A stretch of 64,000 nt of DNA from Cyanobacteria bacterium UBA6446 (GTDB lineage: Bacteria; Cyanobacteriota; Vampirovibrionia; Gastranaerophilales; Gastranaerophilaceae). Under the pieces are notes generated by a model. The model was not told the DNA's origin, ran no database searches, and saw nothing but the letters and a program-made list of their open reading frames with translations. Both the position numbers and the translations under genes were made by a program. How positions within the stretch are numbered: position 1 is the first letter of the stretch; the number at the start of each line of letters is the position of its first letter. The stretch lies in the NCBI GenBank assembly GCA_002438405.1, contig DJOE01000006.1, positions 62,001 through 126,000 on the forward strand, written 5' to 3'. Shown here one piece after another: positions 15,306 to 24,108 of this stretch.

Positions 15306-15821
15306 AGAAACTACTCCTTTTTAAATTAAGACTACCTCTATAAACTTTCATATATTATACCACAAATTTAGTGGTTTTTCTAGTTCTAAAACCAAACATT
15401 ATTTTTTTTGCTAGTTATTAAAGGATTTTTATTGTAAAAAATTATTAAGATGATTTGTTTTTATAAAAATACAAAAATAAAGTAAAAATTTTGAGTTGAT
15501 TTTGCTTTATTTATTTCCTAAATTTTCCCTATTTATAATTAGCTCAAAACAATACTACACTTATGTCCTAGCTAAAATAGATAATAAGAAATTTGAACAA
15601 AAATTATGATAAAAATTTTATAGATTCTTATTCAAAAAATTTTGATTATTTTGAAATTTTCAAATATAAAAATTTTTCGATTTACAAAAATATTTTGAAC
15701 AAAATCTCATCAACAATCGACATCAATATCATTTGACAAAAAACAGATTAAAGAGCAGAATATAATTAAAATAATAGCTTTACAGAAGTATAATATTTAT
15801 GATATTATAGGAGCAAAAATT
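15306..15821. other. Long AT-rich spacer without a gene
   Basis: About 500 bases of very AT-rich sequence separate the small minus-strand gene from the TPR gene. I see no open frame worth calling and no GC-rich structured segment. A plausible promoter for the TPR operon is at its right end, with TATAAT around 15788-15793. The small ACCAC/GTGGT dyad at 15359-15375 belongs to the minus-strand promoter. Confidence 0.5.
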
Positions 15822-17915
15822 TTGAGGTATAGAACAATTAGAAAACAATTATTAACAACAATTTTAATATCTGCATTAACAATGTGTGCAATTCCTGCAA
15901 ACTCTGCTATGACAGGGGAAGCTGATACTTTATACCAAGAAGCATGCACAGCAGAACACCAACAAGATTTGAAAGGTGCGATTGAAAAACTTGAAAAAGC
16001 TATTGAAGTTTCTGGTGGAGATTCAATGCTTTACACTAAATTGGCAGGAATTTACACAGAAATTGATGAGTTTGACAAAGCACTTGATGCCTACAACAAA
16101 GTTCTAAAACTCAAACCTGACGATTCTTTTGTATATATTAGTATCGGAAGTATTTATGAAAACCAAGGCAAATACAAAGAAGCTCTTACAGCTTATTCAA
16201 AAGCTTTGGATATTTTTCCAGAATATAAATACAACTACTTTAATATCGCAAACGTTCAGTATCAATTGAGAAATTACAAAGAAGCAATCAAGAATTACAA
16301 CATGTTTCTTGACACTTACCCTCAACATATTGAATCTCGTGAAAATTTAGCAGCATCATATACCGCAATAAAAGATTATACAAATGCATCAACTCAATAT
16401 AAAATTATTTATGACAAAAATCCTGATAACTTCAAGAATTTTGCAGAATATGGTATTGCACTTCTTAATACAAATGAGTCAGAAAAAGCTGTTGAAATGT
16501 TAGAAAGAGCAATTGAAAAAGATTCTGAAAATTATTCTGCACATTTAGCACTTGCACAAGCTTACCAAGATTTAGGAAAAAATGATTTGTCCTATGAACA
16601 ATATCAAGTTGTATTGAAAAATGTACCAAATTTGAATACAGTTCGTCTTGATTATGCTGATTTGTTAGCAACTATGAACAAGAATACTGAAGCAATTGAA
16701 CAATACAACATGTATATAAAAGCTTACCCAAACGATATAAACGGATATAAAAGTATCGCTGCAATTTATAAAGAATTGGGCAATTATGACAAAGCGATTG
16801 AAAATTATTCAATCGCAATTACCAAAGATAATAATGATATTAATTTGAAAAAAGATATTGCAAATTGTTATCACAACAAAAAAGATTACGCAAATGCCTT
16901 AAAATATTATGATGAAATTTTAACAGCACAACCTGATGATTATGATGTAAAAGTAAATAAAGCAATTGCACTTCATGCATTGAAGAAATATGATGATGCA
17001 ATTACTCTTTATCAAAATTTACTTTCTACTAAATCAGACAAAACTTTACAAAATAATTTGAATGATGCACTTGTATCAAGAGGACATGAACTTATTGCAA
17101 GTGAAAATTATGGCAAAGCTATTGAAGATTTCAAATCAGCAATTAAAGGCGGGTATACTGATGGTTATGTATATTATGGACTTGCAAGAGCATATAGAGC
17201 AACAGGAAATAATACCAAAGCTTCTGAAAACTATGAAAAAGCAATTTCTATTGATCCTGATAAAACCGTATATTCAGCTGAATACAGTGATTTTATCTCT
17301 TCATTATACAAGCCAAAAGTTAATGTTCAATCAACACAAGGAGATAGCAAAGATTTACCGGCAATCAATTTGACCTTAGACAATGTAGAAGAAAATGCCA
17401 CAAATGAAATTAAAACCCAAACAAATGTAAAATCAACTTCTGTAACAATGAAACAAAATGAAGATTTTATTCTCGAGGGTGATAAAAATTACAAAAGCAA
17501 CAACTATGATGCAGCAGTAAAAAATTATCAAGATGCATTACAACTTGTACCAAATGATGCCGTTACACTTTTGAAAATTGGAAACATTTATAAAATAAAA
17601 GAAGATAATACAAAAGCTGTTAATTATTATCAAAAATCCATCATTGTAAATCCTGATTACACAGATGGTTGGTTCAATTTGGGATTAGCTTATGCAAATG
17701 AAAACAATTTGATTGAATCACAAAAAAGTTTTGAAAAAGTAATATCACTTGACCCTGATTATAATTTCGGATACGCATATTATGCTCTTGGTATGGCACT
17801 TGAACATCAAGGCAAAAAACCGGAAGCTGTAAAAAATTACAAATTATTTATCAAACACAATAATGACAAAGAAATGATTAACACTGTTCAAACTAAGATT
17901 AAACAATTGCAGTAA
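15822..17915 (+). CDS. Exported TPR-repeat protein
   Basis: A 697-residue protein with a signal peptide (MRYRTIRKQLLTTILISALT to PANSA) and then tetratricopeptide repeats over most of its length. Repeats with the A-x3-Y-x-K-A-L-x-L-x-P-x pattern are clear from about residue 35 to 490 (for example FDKALDAYNKVLKLKPDD and YKEALTAYSKALDIFPE). A Thr/Asn/Ser-rich linker of about 50 residues follows, then three or four more repeats at the C-terminus. TPRs bind protein partners, here probably in the periplasm. I accept the TTG start at 15822 because it has AGGAG eight bases upstream and gives a complete signal peptide. It leads a plus-strand run to 19994. Confidence 0.88.
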   Translation: MRYRTIRKQLLTTILISALTMCAIPANSAMTGEADTLYQEACTAEHQQDLKGAIEKLEKAIEVSGGDSMLYTKLAGIYTEIDEFDKALDAYNKVLKLKPDDSFVYISIGSIYENQGKYKEALTAYSKALDIFPEYKYNYFNIANVQYQLRNYKEAIKNYNMFLDTYPQHIESRENLAASYTAIKDYTNASTQYKIIYDKNPDNFKNFAEYGIALLNTNESEKAVEMLERAIEKDSENYSAHLALAQAYQDLGKNDLSYEQYQVVLKNVPNLNTVRLDYADLLATMNKNTEAIEQYNMYIKAYPNDINGYKSIAAIYKELGNYDKAIENYSIAITKDNNDINLKKDIANCYHNKKDYANALKYYDEILTAQPDDYDVKVNKAIALHALKKYDDAITLYQNLLSTKSDKTLQNNLNDALVSRGHELIASENYGKAIEDFKSAIKGGYTDGYVYYGLARAYRATGNNTKASENYEKAISIDPDKTVYSAEYSDFISSLYKPKVNVQSTQGDSKDLPAINLTLDNVEENATNEIKTQTNVKSTSVTMKQNEDFILEGDKNYKSNNYDAAVKNYQDALQLVPNDAVTLLKIGNIYKIKEDNTKAVNYYQKSIIVNPDYTDGWFNLGLAYANENNLIESQKSFEKVISLDPDYNFGYAYYALGMALEHQGKKPEAVKNYKLFIKHNNDKEMINTVQTKIKQLQ

Positions 17916-17933
17916 TTTTAAGGTTAACACTCC

Positions 17934-18362
17934 ATGAAAAAATTTGTTGTATTTTTTATAATGATATTTATGGTGATGTTTACCTGCGCTTGTGATACGG
18001 AAAAAGCACAAATTTTGTTCAATAAACAACCTTTCAGACAAAATACAATGTTGTCAGGAACAAATGTTTTCAAATCAGGTGAGAGAATTTATTATTTGAT
18101 AACGTTACCACATTCTGTAGAATCTAAGAGATTACTTATACAAGTAGTGAAAACAGGCGGAAAAACTTTGACAGGTGACTCTGCAGACAGATTAGGATAT
18201 GATTTGGTCTGGGGAAAACACGTAAAATTAAAAGATGAACAAATTTATTATTACACTGATTACCTTGTTTTTTACGAAACCGGTGCATATATTATGACAG
18301 TGTATTCAAGAGATAATCCAACAAAAATTTTGACATCTTCACAATTTTATGTGAAAAATTAA
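17934..18362 (+). CDS. Small lipoprotein, unknown
   Basis: A 142-residue protein with a lipoprotein-type signal (MKKFVVFFIMIFMVMFTCAC; probable lipidated Cys20, with Cys18 as alternative). The mature part is beta-rich (RIYYLITLPHSVESKRLLIQVVKTGG, YYYTDYLVFYETGAYIMTVYSRD), resembling an immunoglobulin-like or adhesin-type fold of about 120 residues. It follows the TPR gene after 18 bases, so the two probably act at the same membrane. No named family is recognised. Confidence 0.75.
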   Translation: MKKFVVFFIMIFMVMFTCACDTEKAQILFNKQPFRQNTMLSGTNVFKSGERIYYLITLPHSVESKRLLIQVVKTGGKTLTGDSADRLGYDLVWGKHVKLKDEQIYYYTDYLVFYETGAYIMTVYSRDNPTKILTSSQFYVKN

Positions 18363-18389
18363 TTAAGAAAAATAAAAGGTGAAATAAAA

Positions 18390-18788
18390 ATGATAAAAGA
18401 AAAAGCATTAGGATATTTTAAAAATGGATATTCATGTTCAGAAAGTATTGTGCAAGCTTGTATTGATTTAGGTTTGTGTGACAAAGAATTGTTACCTTGT
18501 GCCACAACATTTTCTGCCGGAATGTCATCTGGTTGTGCATGTGGTGCGGTTACAGGTGCTCAACTTGTTTTAGGATATCTTTTTGGTAGAAATAACAAAT
18601 TCGGAAATCAAGTTTTTGCAAGAGAAAAAGCTTCAGAATTAGCCGAAGAATTCAAAAAAAGGAATAAAGTTTTATGCTGTAAAATCCTTTGCCTCGGGTT
18701 AGAGGGAAGTGCAAAAAAAGAACATTGCTCAAAATTTGTAGAAGATGTTTCAGATATTTTGGAAGAATTAGTTAAGGTCAAAGTATAA
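18390..18788 (+). CDS. C_GCAxxG_C_C family redox protein
   Basis: The 132-residue protein matches the C_GCAxxG_C_C pattern: NGYSCSES (Cys16), Cys25, Cys30, Cys37, the SSGCACGAVTGA core with Cys49 and Cys51, then CCKILC and HCSKFV near the C-terminus. Members are predicted cytosolic redox or metal-binding proteins of anaerobes; the reaction is not established. There is no signal peptide. An AAGGTGA ribosome-binding site precedes the ATG. Its stop overlaps the crcB start (TAATG), so translation is coupled. Confidence 0.88.
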   Translation: MIKEKALGYFKNGYSCSESIVQACIDLGLCDKELLPCATTFSAGMSSGCACGAVTGAQLVLGYLFGRNNKFGNQVFAREKASELAEEFKKRNKVLCCKILCLGLEGSAKKEHCSKFVEDVSDILEELVKVKV

Positions 18789-19162
18789 TGTGGAATATTT
18801 TAGCCGTATTTTTAGGCGGAGGAATTGGAGCTTGTTTAAGATATTTGACAGGAATTTGTTGCGTTAATCTGTTTAAAATTAATCTTCCTATTGCTACATT
18901 TTTGGTAAATATCTTAGGTTGTTTTTTGATTGGCTTTTTATATGTTCTTTTTGTTGAAAAAATTCAATCTGCAAACCCTCTTAAATTGCTTTTAACCGTA
19001 GGTTTTTGTGGTGGTTTAACAACATTCAGCACATTTTCAGCGGAATTATTTGAAATGATTCAAAATCAACAATTTTTACATGCTTCACTTTATGCAATCA
19101 TAAGTGTTATAATTGGTTGTGTAGCCGTATATTTTGGAGGTTCTTGTGCAAGATTTTTATAA
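18788..19162 (+). CDS. crcB: Fluoride exporter CrcB/Fluc
   Basis: CrcB forms dual-topology dimers in the inner membrane that let fluoride leave the cell. The 124-residue protein has four hydrophobic segments and the family signatures: GGGIGACLRY with Arg18, VNILGCF with Asn41, and GLTTFSTF at about 76-83 (the phenylalanine and sodium-site region). Only one crcB copy is present, consistent with homodimers. It overlaps the preceding redox gene by one base and the next gene by 17 bases. There is no fluoride riboswitch in the 27-base spacer before the redox gene. Confidence 0.94.
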   Translation: MWNILAVFLGGGIGACLRYLTGICCVNLFKINLPIATFLVNILGCFLIGFLYVLFVEKIQSANPLKLLLTVGFCGGLTTFSTFSAELFEMIQNQQFLHASLYAIISVIIGCVAVYFGGSCARFL

Positions 19163-19994
19163 AATTGATAAATTAAATTTTCTAACAGCCGGAATGCCAC
19201 TATCTACCGGAAAAGGTGGGTATCCGGAAGCATTGAATATCATTCAAAATATGGGACTTGACGGAATGGAAGTCGAGTTTGTCCATGGTGTAAGAATGAC
19301 AGATGAAACAAGAAAATTTTTAAAAGAAACTGCTAAAGAAAAGAATTTGATTTTAACTGCACATGGACCATTTTATATTAACTTAAACTCAAAAGAAGAA
19401 GAAAAAGTTGAAGCAAGTGTACAAAGAATTGTCGATACTGCAAGTGCTGCAAATGATTTTGGAGGTTACAGTATCACATACCATGCAGCTTTTTATATGG
19501 GAAAAGACAAAGAAACTGTTTTTAAGCAAGTTAAAACCCAAACCCAAAAAATTGTTGATATATTAAACAAAAACAATATCAAAATGTGGATTAGACCTGA
19601 AACCACCGGCAAAGGTACACAATGGGGAGATTACGAAGAAATAATCAAGTTATCTAAAGAATTTGAACAAGTTTTACCTTGCGTTGATTTTTCACACATT
19701 CATGCCAGAACAGGTGGAGAATATAACACTTATGATGAATTCTGTAAAATTTTGGATAGAATTGGTACAGAACTTGGCGACTTTGCATTGAACAATTTTC
19801 ATGCCCACCTTGCAGGTATTGATTACACCGCAAAAGGAGAAAAACGTCATTTAATTTTAGAAGAATCTGATATGAACTACAAAGATTTACTCAAAGCACT
19901 GAAAGAATTCGGAGTAAAAGGTGCTTTGGTATGTGAAAGCCCTAATATCGAAACAGATACTAAGATTTTAAAAGATTATTATGAAAGCATATAA
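19146..19994 (+). CDS. Endonuclease IV-fold TIM-barrel protein
   Basis: The protein (282 residues from GTG 19146) belongs to the AP-endonuclease-2/sugar-isomerase TIM-barrel superfamily and most resembles deoxyribonuclease IV. Metal-site motifs in order are TAHGPFY, TYHAAFY, RPETTGKG, CVDFSHIHAR, NNFHAHL, KRHLILEES and LVCESP. In E. coli Nfo the sixth motif is an Asp-Arg-His triplet; here it is Lys-Arg-His, so one zinc ligand is changed. It may still be an AP endonuclease of the archaeal-type branch, or a sugar-phosphate isomerase. I chose GTG 19146 because GGAGG is five bases upstream; the longer TTG start at 19134 would overlap that site. Confidence 0.78.
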   Translation: MQDFYKIDKLNFLTAGMPLSTGKGGYPEALNIIQNMGLDGMEVEFVHGVRMTDETRKFLKETAKEKNLILTAHGPFYINLNSKEEEKVEASVQRIVDTASAANDFGGYSITYHAAFYMGKDKETVFKQVKTQTQKIVDILNKNNIKMWIRPETTGKGTQWGDYEEIIKLSKEFEQVLPCVDFSHIHARTGGEYNTYDEFCKILDRIGTELGDFALNNFHAHLAGIDYTAKGEKRHLILEESDMNYKDLLKALKEFGVKGALVCESPNIETDTKILKDYYESI

Positions 19995-19997
19995 TTT

Positions 19998-21368
19998 TTA
20001 AGCTCTACCATACATATCTTCATAGCGAATGATATCATCTTCTGACAAAATTTCACCTTTTTGAACTTCAATAATTTCTAAATCTTCATCATAAGGATTT
20101 TGCAAAGAATGAATTTCTTTTACTGCAATATCAATACTATGCCCTGGAGAAAGAATACTATCTTTACCCTCTAAAACAACCTTCGCAGTTCCTGTTAAGA
20201 CAACCCAATGTTCACTTCTGTGGTTGTGTGATTGTACAGATAATTTTTGCCCCGGATTTACATGGATAATTTTAGAGATAAAACCTTTACCCTCTGCAAT
20301 AACGGTATAAAATCCCCATGGACGATAAACTGTTTTATGAACCTTTTGAGTTCCGTCATGTTGTTGTTTTAATGTTTCATAAATTTGTTTAACATCTTGC
20401 GTTTTGTCTTTTTTGCAAGCCAAAATAGCATCTTCTGTTTCAATAACAACAGTATCTTCAAGCCCAATTGTTGCAACTAATTTTGAAGATGCATAAACAA
20501 ACGAATTTTTTGAACCTCTATCTAATACATGCCCGACAAATACATTATTATTTTCATCTTTTGGGCTAACTTCATAGATTGATTGCCAAGAACCTAAATC
20601 TTTCCAATCAGATTCAAGTTCAACCATTGCAAGGTTTTTACTCTTTTCCATTACCGCATAATCAATTGAAATATTTGGCATTTTATCAAATTCAATATAA
20701 GAAATAGATTTGTCTGAGCAGTTAATCTTTTCTATAATTTCTGAAATTTGAGGACAATATTCTTTAATTTCTTTCATTATTGTAGAAATTTTAAACATAA
20801 AAATTCCACTGTTCCAAAAATAATTGCCATTATTCAAATACTTTTGCGCAGTTTGTTTGTCCGGTTTTTCGGTAAAACTTGAAACTACACCATTTTCAGA
20901 ACAAATATAGCCAAAACCTGTTTCAGGATAGGTTGGTTTGATTCCAAAAGTTACAATTTTACCACTTTCAACAAGTGGTTCAGCTTTTTTGATTGTTTGA
21001 ACAAATTTTTCATTATCTTTAATCAACAAATCTGATGGAACTACTAAAACTGTTTCATCATTTTGATTATTTTCTTGAATATATTTAACTCCAAGTGCAA
21101 TTGCAGGGGCAGTATTTTTGGAAATAGGTTCAGCCAAAATTATTGAATCTCTGCTAATTTCACTAAGTTGCATTTTTACGTTTGCGTGATGTTTAGAATT
21201 TGTAATACTAATAATATTTTTAGCAGGGATAAATTTGTCCAACATTTCAAAAGTTGATTGCAAAAGACTTTTTTCGCCACACAAATTCAAAAGTTGTTTA
21301 GGGTATAATTCTCTTGACATTGGCCATAGTCTACTGCCTGATCCACCTGCTAATATAATTCCAAACAT
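19998..21368 (-). CDS. manC: Mannose-1-phosphate guanylyltransferase / mannose-6-phosphate isomerase
   Basis: This enzyme makes GDP-mannose for cell-surface polysaccharide. The 456-residue protein is the bifunctional type: an N-terminal nucleotidyltransferase (about 1-280) with ILAGGSGSRLWPMSRELYPKQ, and a C-terminal type II phosphomannose isomerase cupin (about 345-450) with YRPWGFY, GQKLSVQSHNHRSEHW and GHSIDI. The cupin metal ligands QSHNHRSEHW are intact. It is a single-gene unit, convergent with the plus-strand run that ends 3 bases away. The names manC, cpsB and xanB are used for the same family. Confidence 0.93.
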   Translation of the reverse strand: MFGIILAGGSGSRLWPMSRELYPKQLLNLCGEKSLLQSTFEMLDKFIPAKNIISITNSKHHANVKMQLSEISRDSIILAEPISKNTAPAIALGVKYIQENNQNDETVLVVPSDLLIKDNEKFVQTIKKAEPLVESGKIVTFGIKPTYPETGFGYICSENGVVSSFTEKPDKQTAQKYLNNGNYFWNSGIFMFKISTIMKEIKEYCPQISEIIEKINCSDKSISYIEFDKMPNISIDYAVMEKSKNLAMVELESDWKDLGSWQSIYEVSPKDENNNVFVGHVLDRGSKNSFVYASSKLVATIGLEDTVVIETEDAILACKKDKTQDVKQIYETLKQQHDGTQKVHKTVYRPWGFYTVIAEGKGFISKIIHVNPGQKLSVQSHNHRSEHWVVLTGTAKVVLEGKDSILSPGHSIDIAVKEIHSLQNPYDEDLEIIEVQKGEILSEDDIIRYEDMYGRA

Positions 21369-21525
21369 TTCTGCTCCTTCTTCAATATATTTTTTATAAA
21401 TATTATACTATATCCACGCATTATCGCAACTTTGTGTAACTTTACAATTTTTAATATCTTAGCAATAAATATTTTCCCTATTCGTTATTATATATAATGT
21501 AGTGTAGAACTAAAAAGGGAAAACG

Positions 21526-22755
21526 ATGATTAATCCAGTAAATACATTTATTCCTGTACAAGCAACTCAACAAGCTTATACAACAGAAACAGTCTATCCG
21601 CCACAATCACAACAAACACAATCAACACCAGATGTTCAAATGAGCGGAATGGACGCAATGTCAGCATATAATCAAGCAAATATCTCAAAACCAACAGAAC
21701 AAAAGAAAATGGAACCACTTGTTCCTGTTATCATTACACCTGAGTCAATAAAAGATATTAAAGGTGAAAAAATTTATGACTCACAAGGAATATTAAATTC
21801 AATCGTTGATAAACAAGACAAAGAAACTGTTGTTTACAAAATGGACACTTCAACCCCAGAAAAAGCTGTTAGCGAAATCAAATACTATGACAATCAAACA
21901 GGTAAACTTACAAGAATTCAAAAGAACTTTAACTTCGCAGAAAATGGAAGTGACCCTAAAAATGTGGAATCAAGCATTGTAGAATTAAATTCTGACGGAA
22001 AAGTTCAAAAAGCATCTCATTATTACCAAGGAAAACTTGAATCAACAGAAGATTTTGAATATGGACCTGATGGATTTAGAAAAATATACACCGCAATTCC
22101 AAATAGTAATTCAAGTATTCTTGAAGCATGCGAAATTACAGACAGCGCAAGGTTAACTCGTTTTGATAAAGATGGGCAAATCAAATCCGTTGATATAAAA
22201 GACAACAAAACTGGAGAATTCAAAACTACTGAATACAAAAATGGTAAACCAATTCGAATTACAAACGGACAAAATTTACCAATCGAAAATACTACCGGAA
22301 TTAATCCTTTAACAGACCCAGAATTAACACCAGCTCAACCATTTGTTCTTGGCTATGACCCCAAAGAAGTTCAAGGTGACAAATTATACTACTCAAATGG
22401 AGCATTAGAAAGAATTGAAACACCGACCAAAGAAGGAAAAGTAACACATTTGTTCAATCCAGATGGTAGTTTAAAAGCTATTAACAAAGAAAATGGCTCA
22501 ACAATATTTTTCTACAATGAAGATATTGATGGCACAAAAAGCTATACAATCGAAGAAAAATTACCAAACGGTAAAATTAAAGCAACTGAATACATTGATG
22601 ATGGTTCAAAATCTGTACGAATTATAAATGGTGCTCTAGAAAAAGAATTAATCTACCACAAAAATGGTACAATGACTTATGGTGCATCAAATAATGGAAA
22701 AAGTATTTATATGGAATTCAATAAAAATGGTGAACTTGTAAAGAGTTTTGATTAA
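21526..22755 (+). CDS. YwqK/MORN-like beta-repeat protein
   Basis: A 409-residue protein without a signal peptide. The first 65 residues are Gln/Thr/Pro-rich and disordered (VQATQQAYTTETVYPPQSQQ). The rest is built of loose repeats of about 20-25 residues with the pattern Y-x-x-x-G-x-L-x-x-I, for example EKIYDSQGILNSI, LTRFDKDGQIKSV, KLYYSNGALERI and HLFNPDGSLKAI. This is the style of YwqK/MORN-type proteins, which form extended beta-sheets. The role is unknown. GGGAAAACG precedes the ATG, and a terminator at 22781 ends the unit. Confidence 0.65.
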   Translation: MINPVNTFIPVQATQQAYTTETVYPPQSQQTQSTPDVQMSGMDAMSAYNQANISKPTEQKKMEPLVPVIITPESIKDIKGEKIYDSQGILNSIVDKQDKETVVYKMDTSTPEKAVSEIKYYDNQTGKLTRIQKNFNFAENGSDPKNVESSIVELNSDGKVQKASHYYQGKLESTEDFEYGPDGFRKIYTAIPNSNSSILEACEITDSARLTRFDKDGQIKSVDIKDNKTGEFKTTEYKNGKPIRITNGQNLPIENTTGINPLTDPELTPAQPFVLGYDPKEVQGDKLYYSNGALERIETPTKEGKVTHLFNPDGSLKAINKENGSTIFFYNEDIDGTKSYTIEEKLPNGKIKATEYIDDGSKSVRIINGALEKELIYHKNGTMTYGASNNGKSIYMEFNKNGELVKSFD

Positions 22756-22780
22756 ACCTCTTCATTAAAACTTTTCAAAC

Positions 22781-22813
22781 AAAAAGGACTGGATTAAGTT
22801 TCAGCCCTTTTTT
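22781..22813 (+). terminator. Terminator
   Basis: AAAAAGGACTG pairs with TCAGCCCTTTTTT (one mismatch in the stem), ending the unit of the YwqK-like gene. Confidence 0.75.
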
Positions 22814-22901
22814 AAATCTCATATATTTAGAGGATTAAAATCGAACATTAAACAAGTAAAATAAGATTGGGTAGTTTATTGACGAATTTTGGGAGGGCAG
22901 T

Positions 22902-23141
22902 ATGGATAAGATTATATCTGAAAAAGATTTAGAACTATATTTGCCGGAAAATGATGAAATGTCTGATTCAATTACACAAAATTGGACAGAACAAGCTTTG
23001 GAATGCTATTCTATAAATTGCAACTGCAAAAAATGTTCTTTAGCAAACGGACATTATTCTTTTATCTGCCAGATGCCTAAAGTAATCGACACACTTTTAG
23101 AAACAGTTGGGGAGCCTATTGAAAAAAGAAAAACAGCTTAG
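22902..23141 (+). CDS. Small Cys-rich protein, possible metal binder
   Basis: A 79-residue acidic protein. Its centre holds CYSINCNCKKCSLANGHYSFIC, with Cys at 35, 40, 42, 45 and 56. Close CxC and CxxC pairs suggest a zinc or iron-sulphur site. The C-terminal MPKVIDTLLETVGEP looks like a short helix. GGGAGGG lies before the ATG. A gene of this length and pattern could be a small regulator or a structural metal protein. I do not recognise a named family. Confidence 0.65.
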   Translation: MDKIISEKDLELYLPENDEMSDSITQNWTEQALECYSINCNCKKCSLANGHYSFICQMPKVIDTLLETVGEPIEKRKTA

Positions 23142-23190
23142 TTTACCAAAGTAAAAATCCTTGTGTAATCGCAAAATCCCGAAATAGCGA

Positions 23191-23224
23191 AAAGACCAAT
23201 CTTGAAATATAGATTGGTTTTTAT
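23191..23224 (+). terminator. Terminator
   Basis: ACCAATCT at 23195-23202 pairs with AGATTGGT at 23211-23218, followed by TTTTATTTT; it ends the Cys-rich gene transcript. Confidence 0.8.
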
Positions 23225-23230
23225 TTTACA

Positions 23231-23263
23231 TACGAAAAAGCCATAAATTTTCATTTATGGCTT
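23231..23263 (-). terminator. Terminator on the minus strand
   Basis: A perfect 11-bp stem (AAGCCATAAAT with ATTTATGGCTT, loop of four) is followed on the minus strand by a T-run. It closes the two-gene unit 23771-23301. Confidence 0.8.
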
Positions 23264-23300
23264 AAAATTGATTTAACGTTAAATAAATGTCTGGTAGTCG

Positions 23301-23534
23301 TTACTCCTTAACAAAGTCATTTTTGTAGAAATTCAATAACTTTGCAAGGTGCCATTCTCTGGCTTTGATTTCTTGAATTCGGTCTTTAATTTCATCAAGT
23401 TCTGATAATAACGTTTGAAGGTCTTTATTCCGAGAGACATAAGCCTGTGAAATAGGCATTTGTTCTGTTTCTTGAACATCTTCTGCCCAAGACGGTAAAA
23501 AACAGCCAGCTTCAAACAATTGTTTTTCGTTCAT
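23301..23534 (-). CDS. Small protein with C-terminal coiled coil
   Basis: A 77-residue protein starting at ATG 23534, nine bases after GGAG. A further in-frame TTG at 23549 overlaps that site and is less likely. The first 30 residues contain FEAGCFLPSWAEDVQ; residues about 40-65 (LQTLLSELDEIKDRIQEIKAREWHLAKLL) form a coiled coil. It follows the 69-residue gene after 27 bases, in one transcript with it. Both are unknown small soluble proteins. Confidence 0.6.
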   Translation of the reverse strand: MNEKQLFEAGCFLPSWAEDVQETEQMPISQAYVSRNKDLQTLLSELDEIKDRIQEIKAREWHLAKLLNFYKNDFVKE

Positions 23535-23561
23535 ATCACATATCTCCAAAATCTTCAGCTA

Positions 23562-23771
23562 TTAGCCTTCATCTGATAATAATGAGTGAAAAAAGTCAGA
23601 CAATTTGAAATTGCCATATTTAAATGCCATCGGCTTTTTCATATATTCATTATTAGTAATTTTGTTCAAAGTATTCATTTCTTCATTAGTCAATGATCCA
23701 AAATCAAAACTGGTCATTTCTGCATAATCAAGCATTAAATCTTCTACATCCATAATCTTTTTCTCAGACAT
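23562..23771 (-). CDS. Small acidic protein, unknown
   Basis: A 69-residue acidic, Met-rich protein (MSEKKIMDVEDLMLDYAEM at the start). AAGGAG lies before the ATG at 23771, so translation is likely. No motif, signal peptide or membrane segment is seen. It is first in a two-gene unit that ends at a strong terminator near 23240. Confidence 0.6.
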   Translation of the reverse strand: MSEKKIMDVEDLMLDYAEMTSFDFGSLTNEEMNTLNKITNNEYMKKPMAFKYGNFKLSDFFHSLLSDEG

Positions 23772-23899
23772 TTTAACTACACTCCTTAAAGTTTTTTCTT
23801 TCTAATTACATATTCTTTATCGGATTTACCTCTGAGAAACTTTAACATTTGATATGGTATTGTTACATATATTTACATTTCTAATTTAGACAAAAAAAT

Positions 23900-23925
23900 T
23901 GACGATGTTGAAAACAAAATCGTCA
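23900..23925 (-). terminator. Terminator after tRNA-Cys
   Basis: TGACGAT at 23900-23906 pairs perfectly with ATCGTCA at 23919-23925; the minus strand continues into a T-run. It lies about 36 bases past the 3' end of the tRNA. Confidence 0.6.
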
Positions 23926-23960
23926 TATTATCTTCTTAATTCTTCTTTTTTAATTAAAAA

Positions 23961-24032
23961 AGGCGACACCCAGATTCGAACTGGGGGATAAAAGCTTTGC
24001 AGGCTTCTGCCTTACCACTTGGCCATGTCGCC
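23961..24032 (-). tRNA. tRNA-Cys (anticodon GCA)
   Basis: The 72-nt gene has the acceptor stem GGCGACA/TGTCGCC, D arm GCCAAGTGGTAAGGC, anticodon stem-loop GAAGC-CTGCAAA-GCTTT with anticodon GCA (23998-24000 on the plus strand), and T arm CCCAG-TTCGAAT-CTGGG. The discriminator is U. CCA is not encoded, so it must be added after transcription. Confidence 0.97.
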
Positions 24033-24108
24033 ATAAACCGTATTTATAATATACGTGATACAAACAAAGATGTCAAGACTATTAGTTTAAACAGTAGTAC
24101 TAATAAAA

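Noticed and set aside
18363..18389. Fluoride riboswitch for crcB
   Set aside because: The spacer before the upstream gene is only 27 bases and crcB itself starts within a gene overlap.
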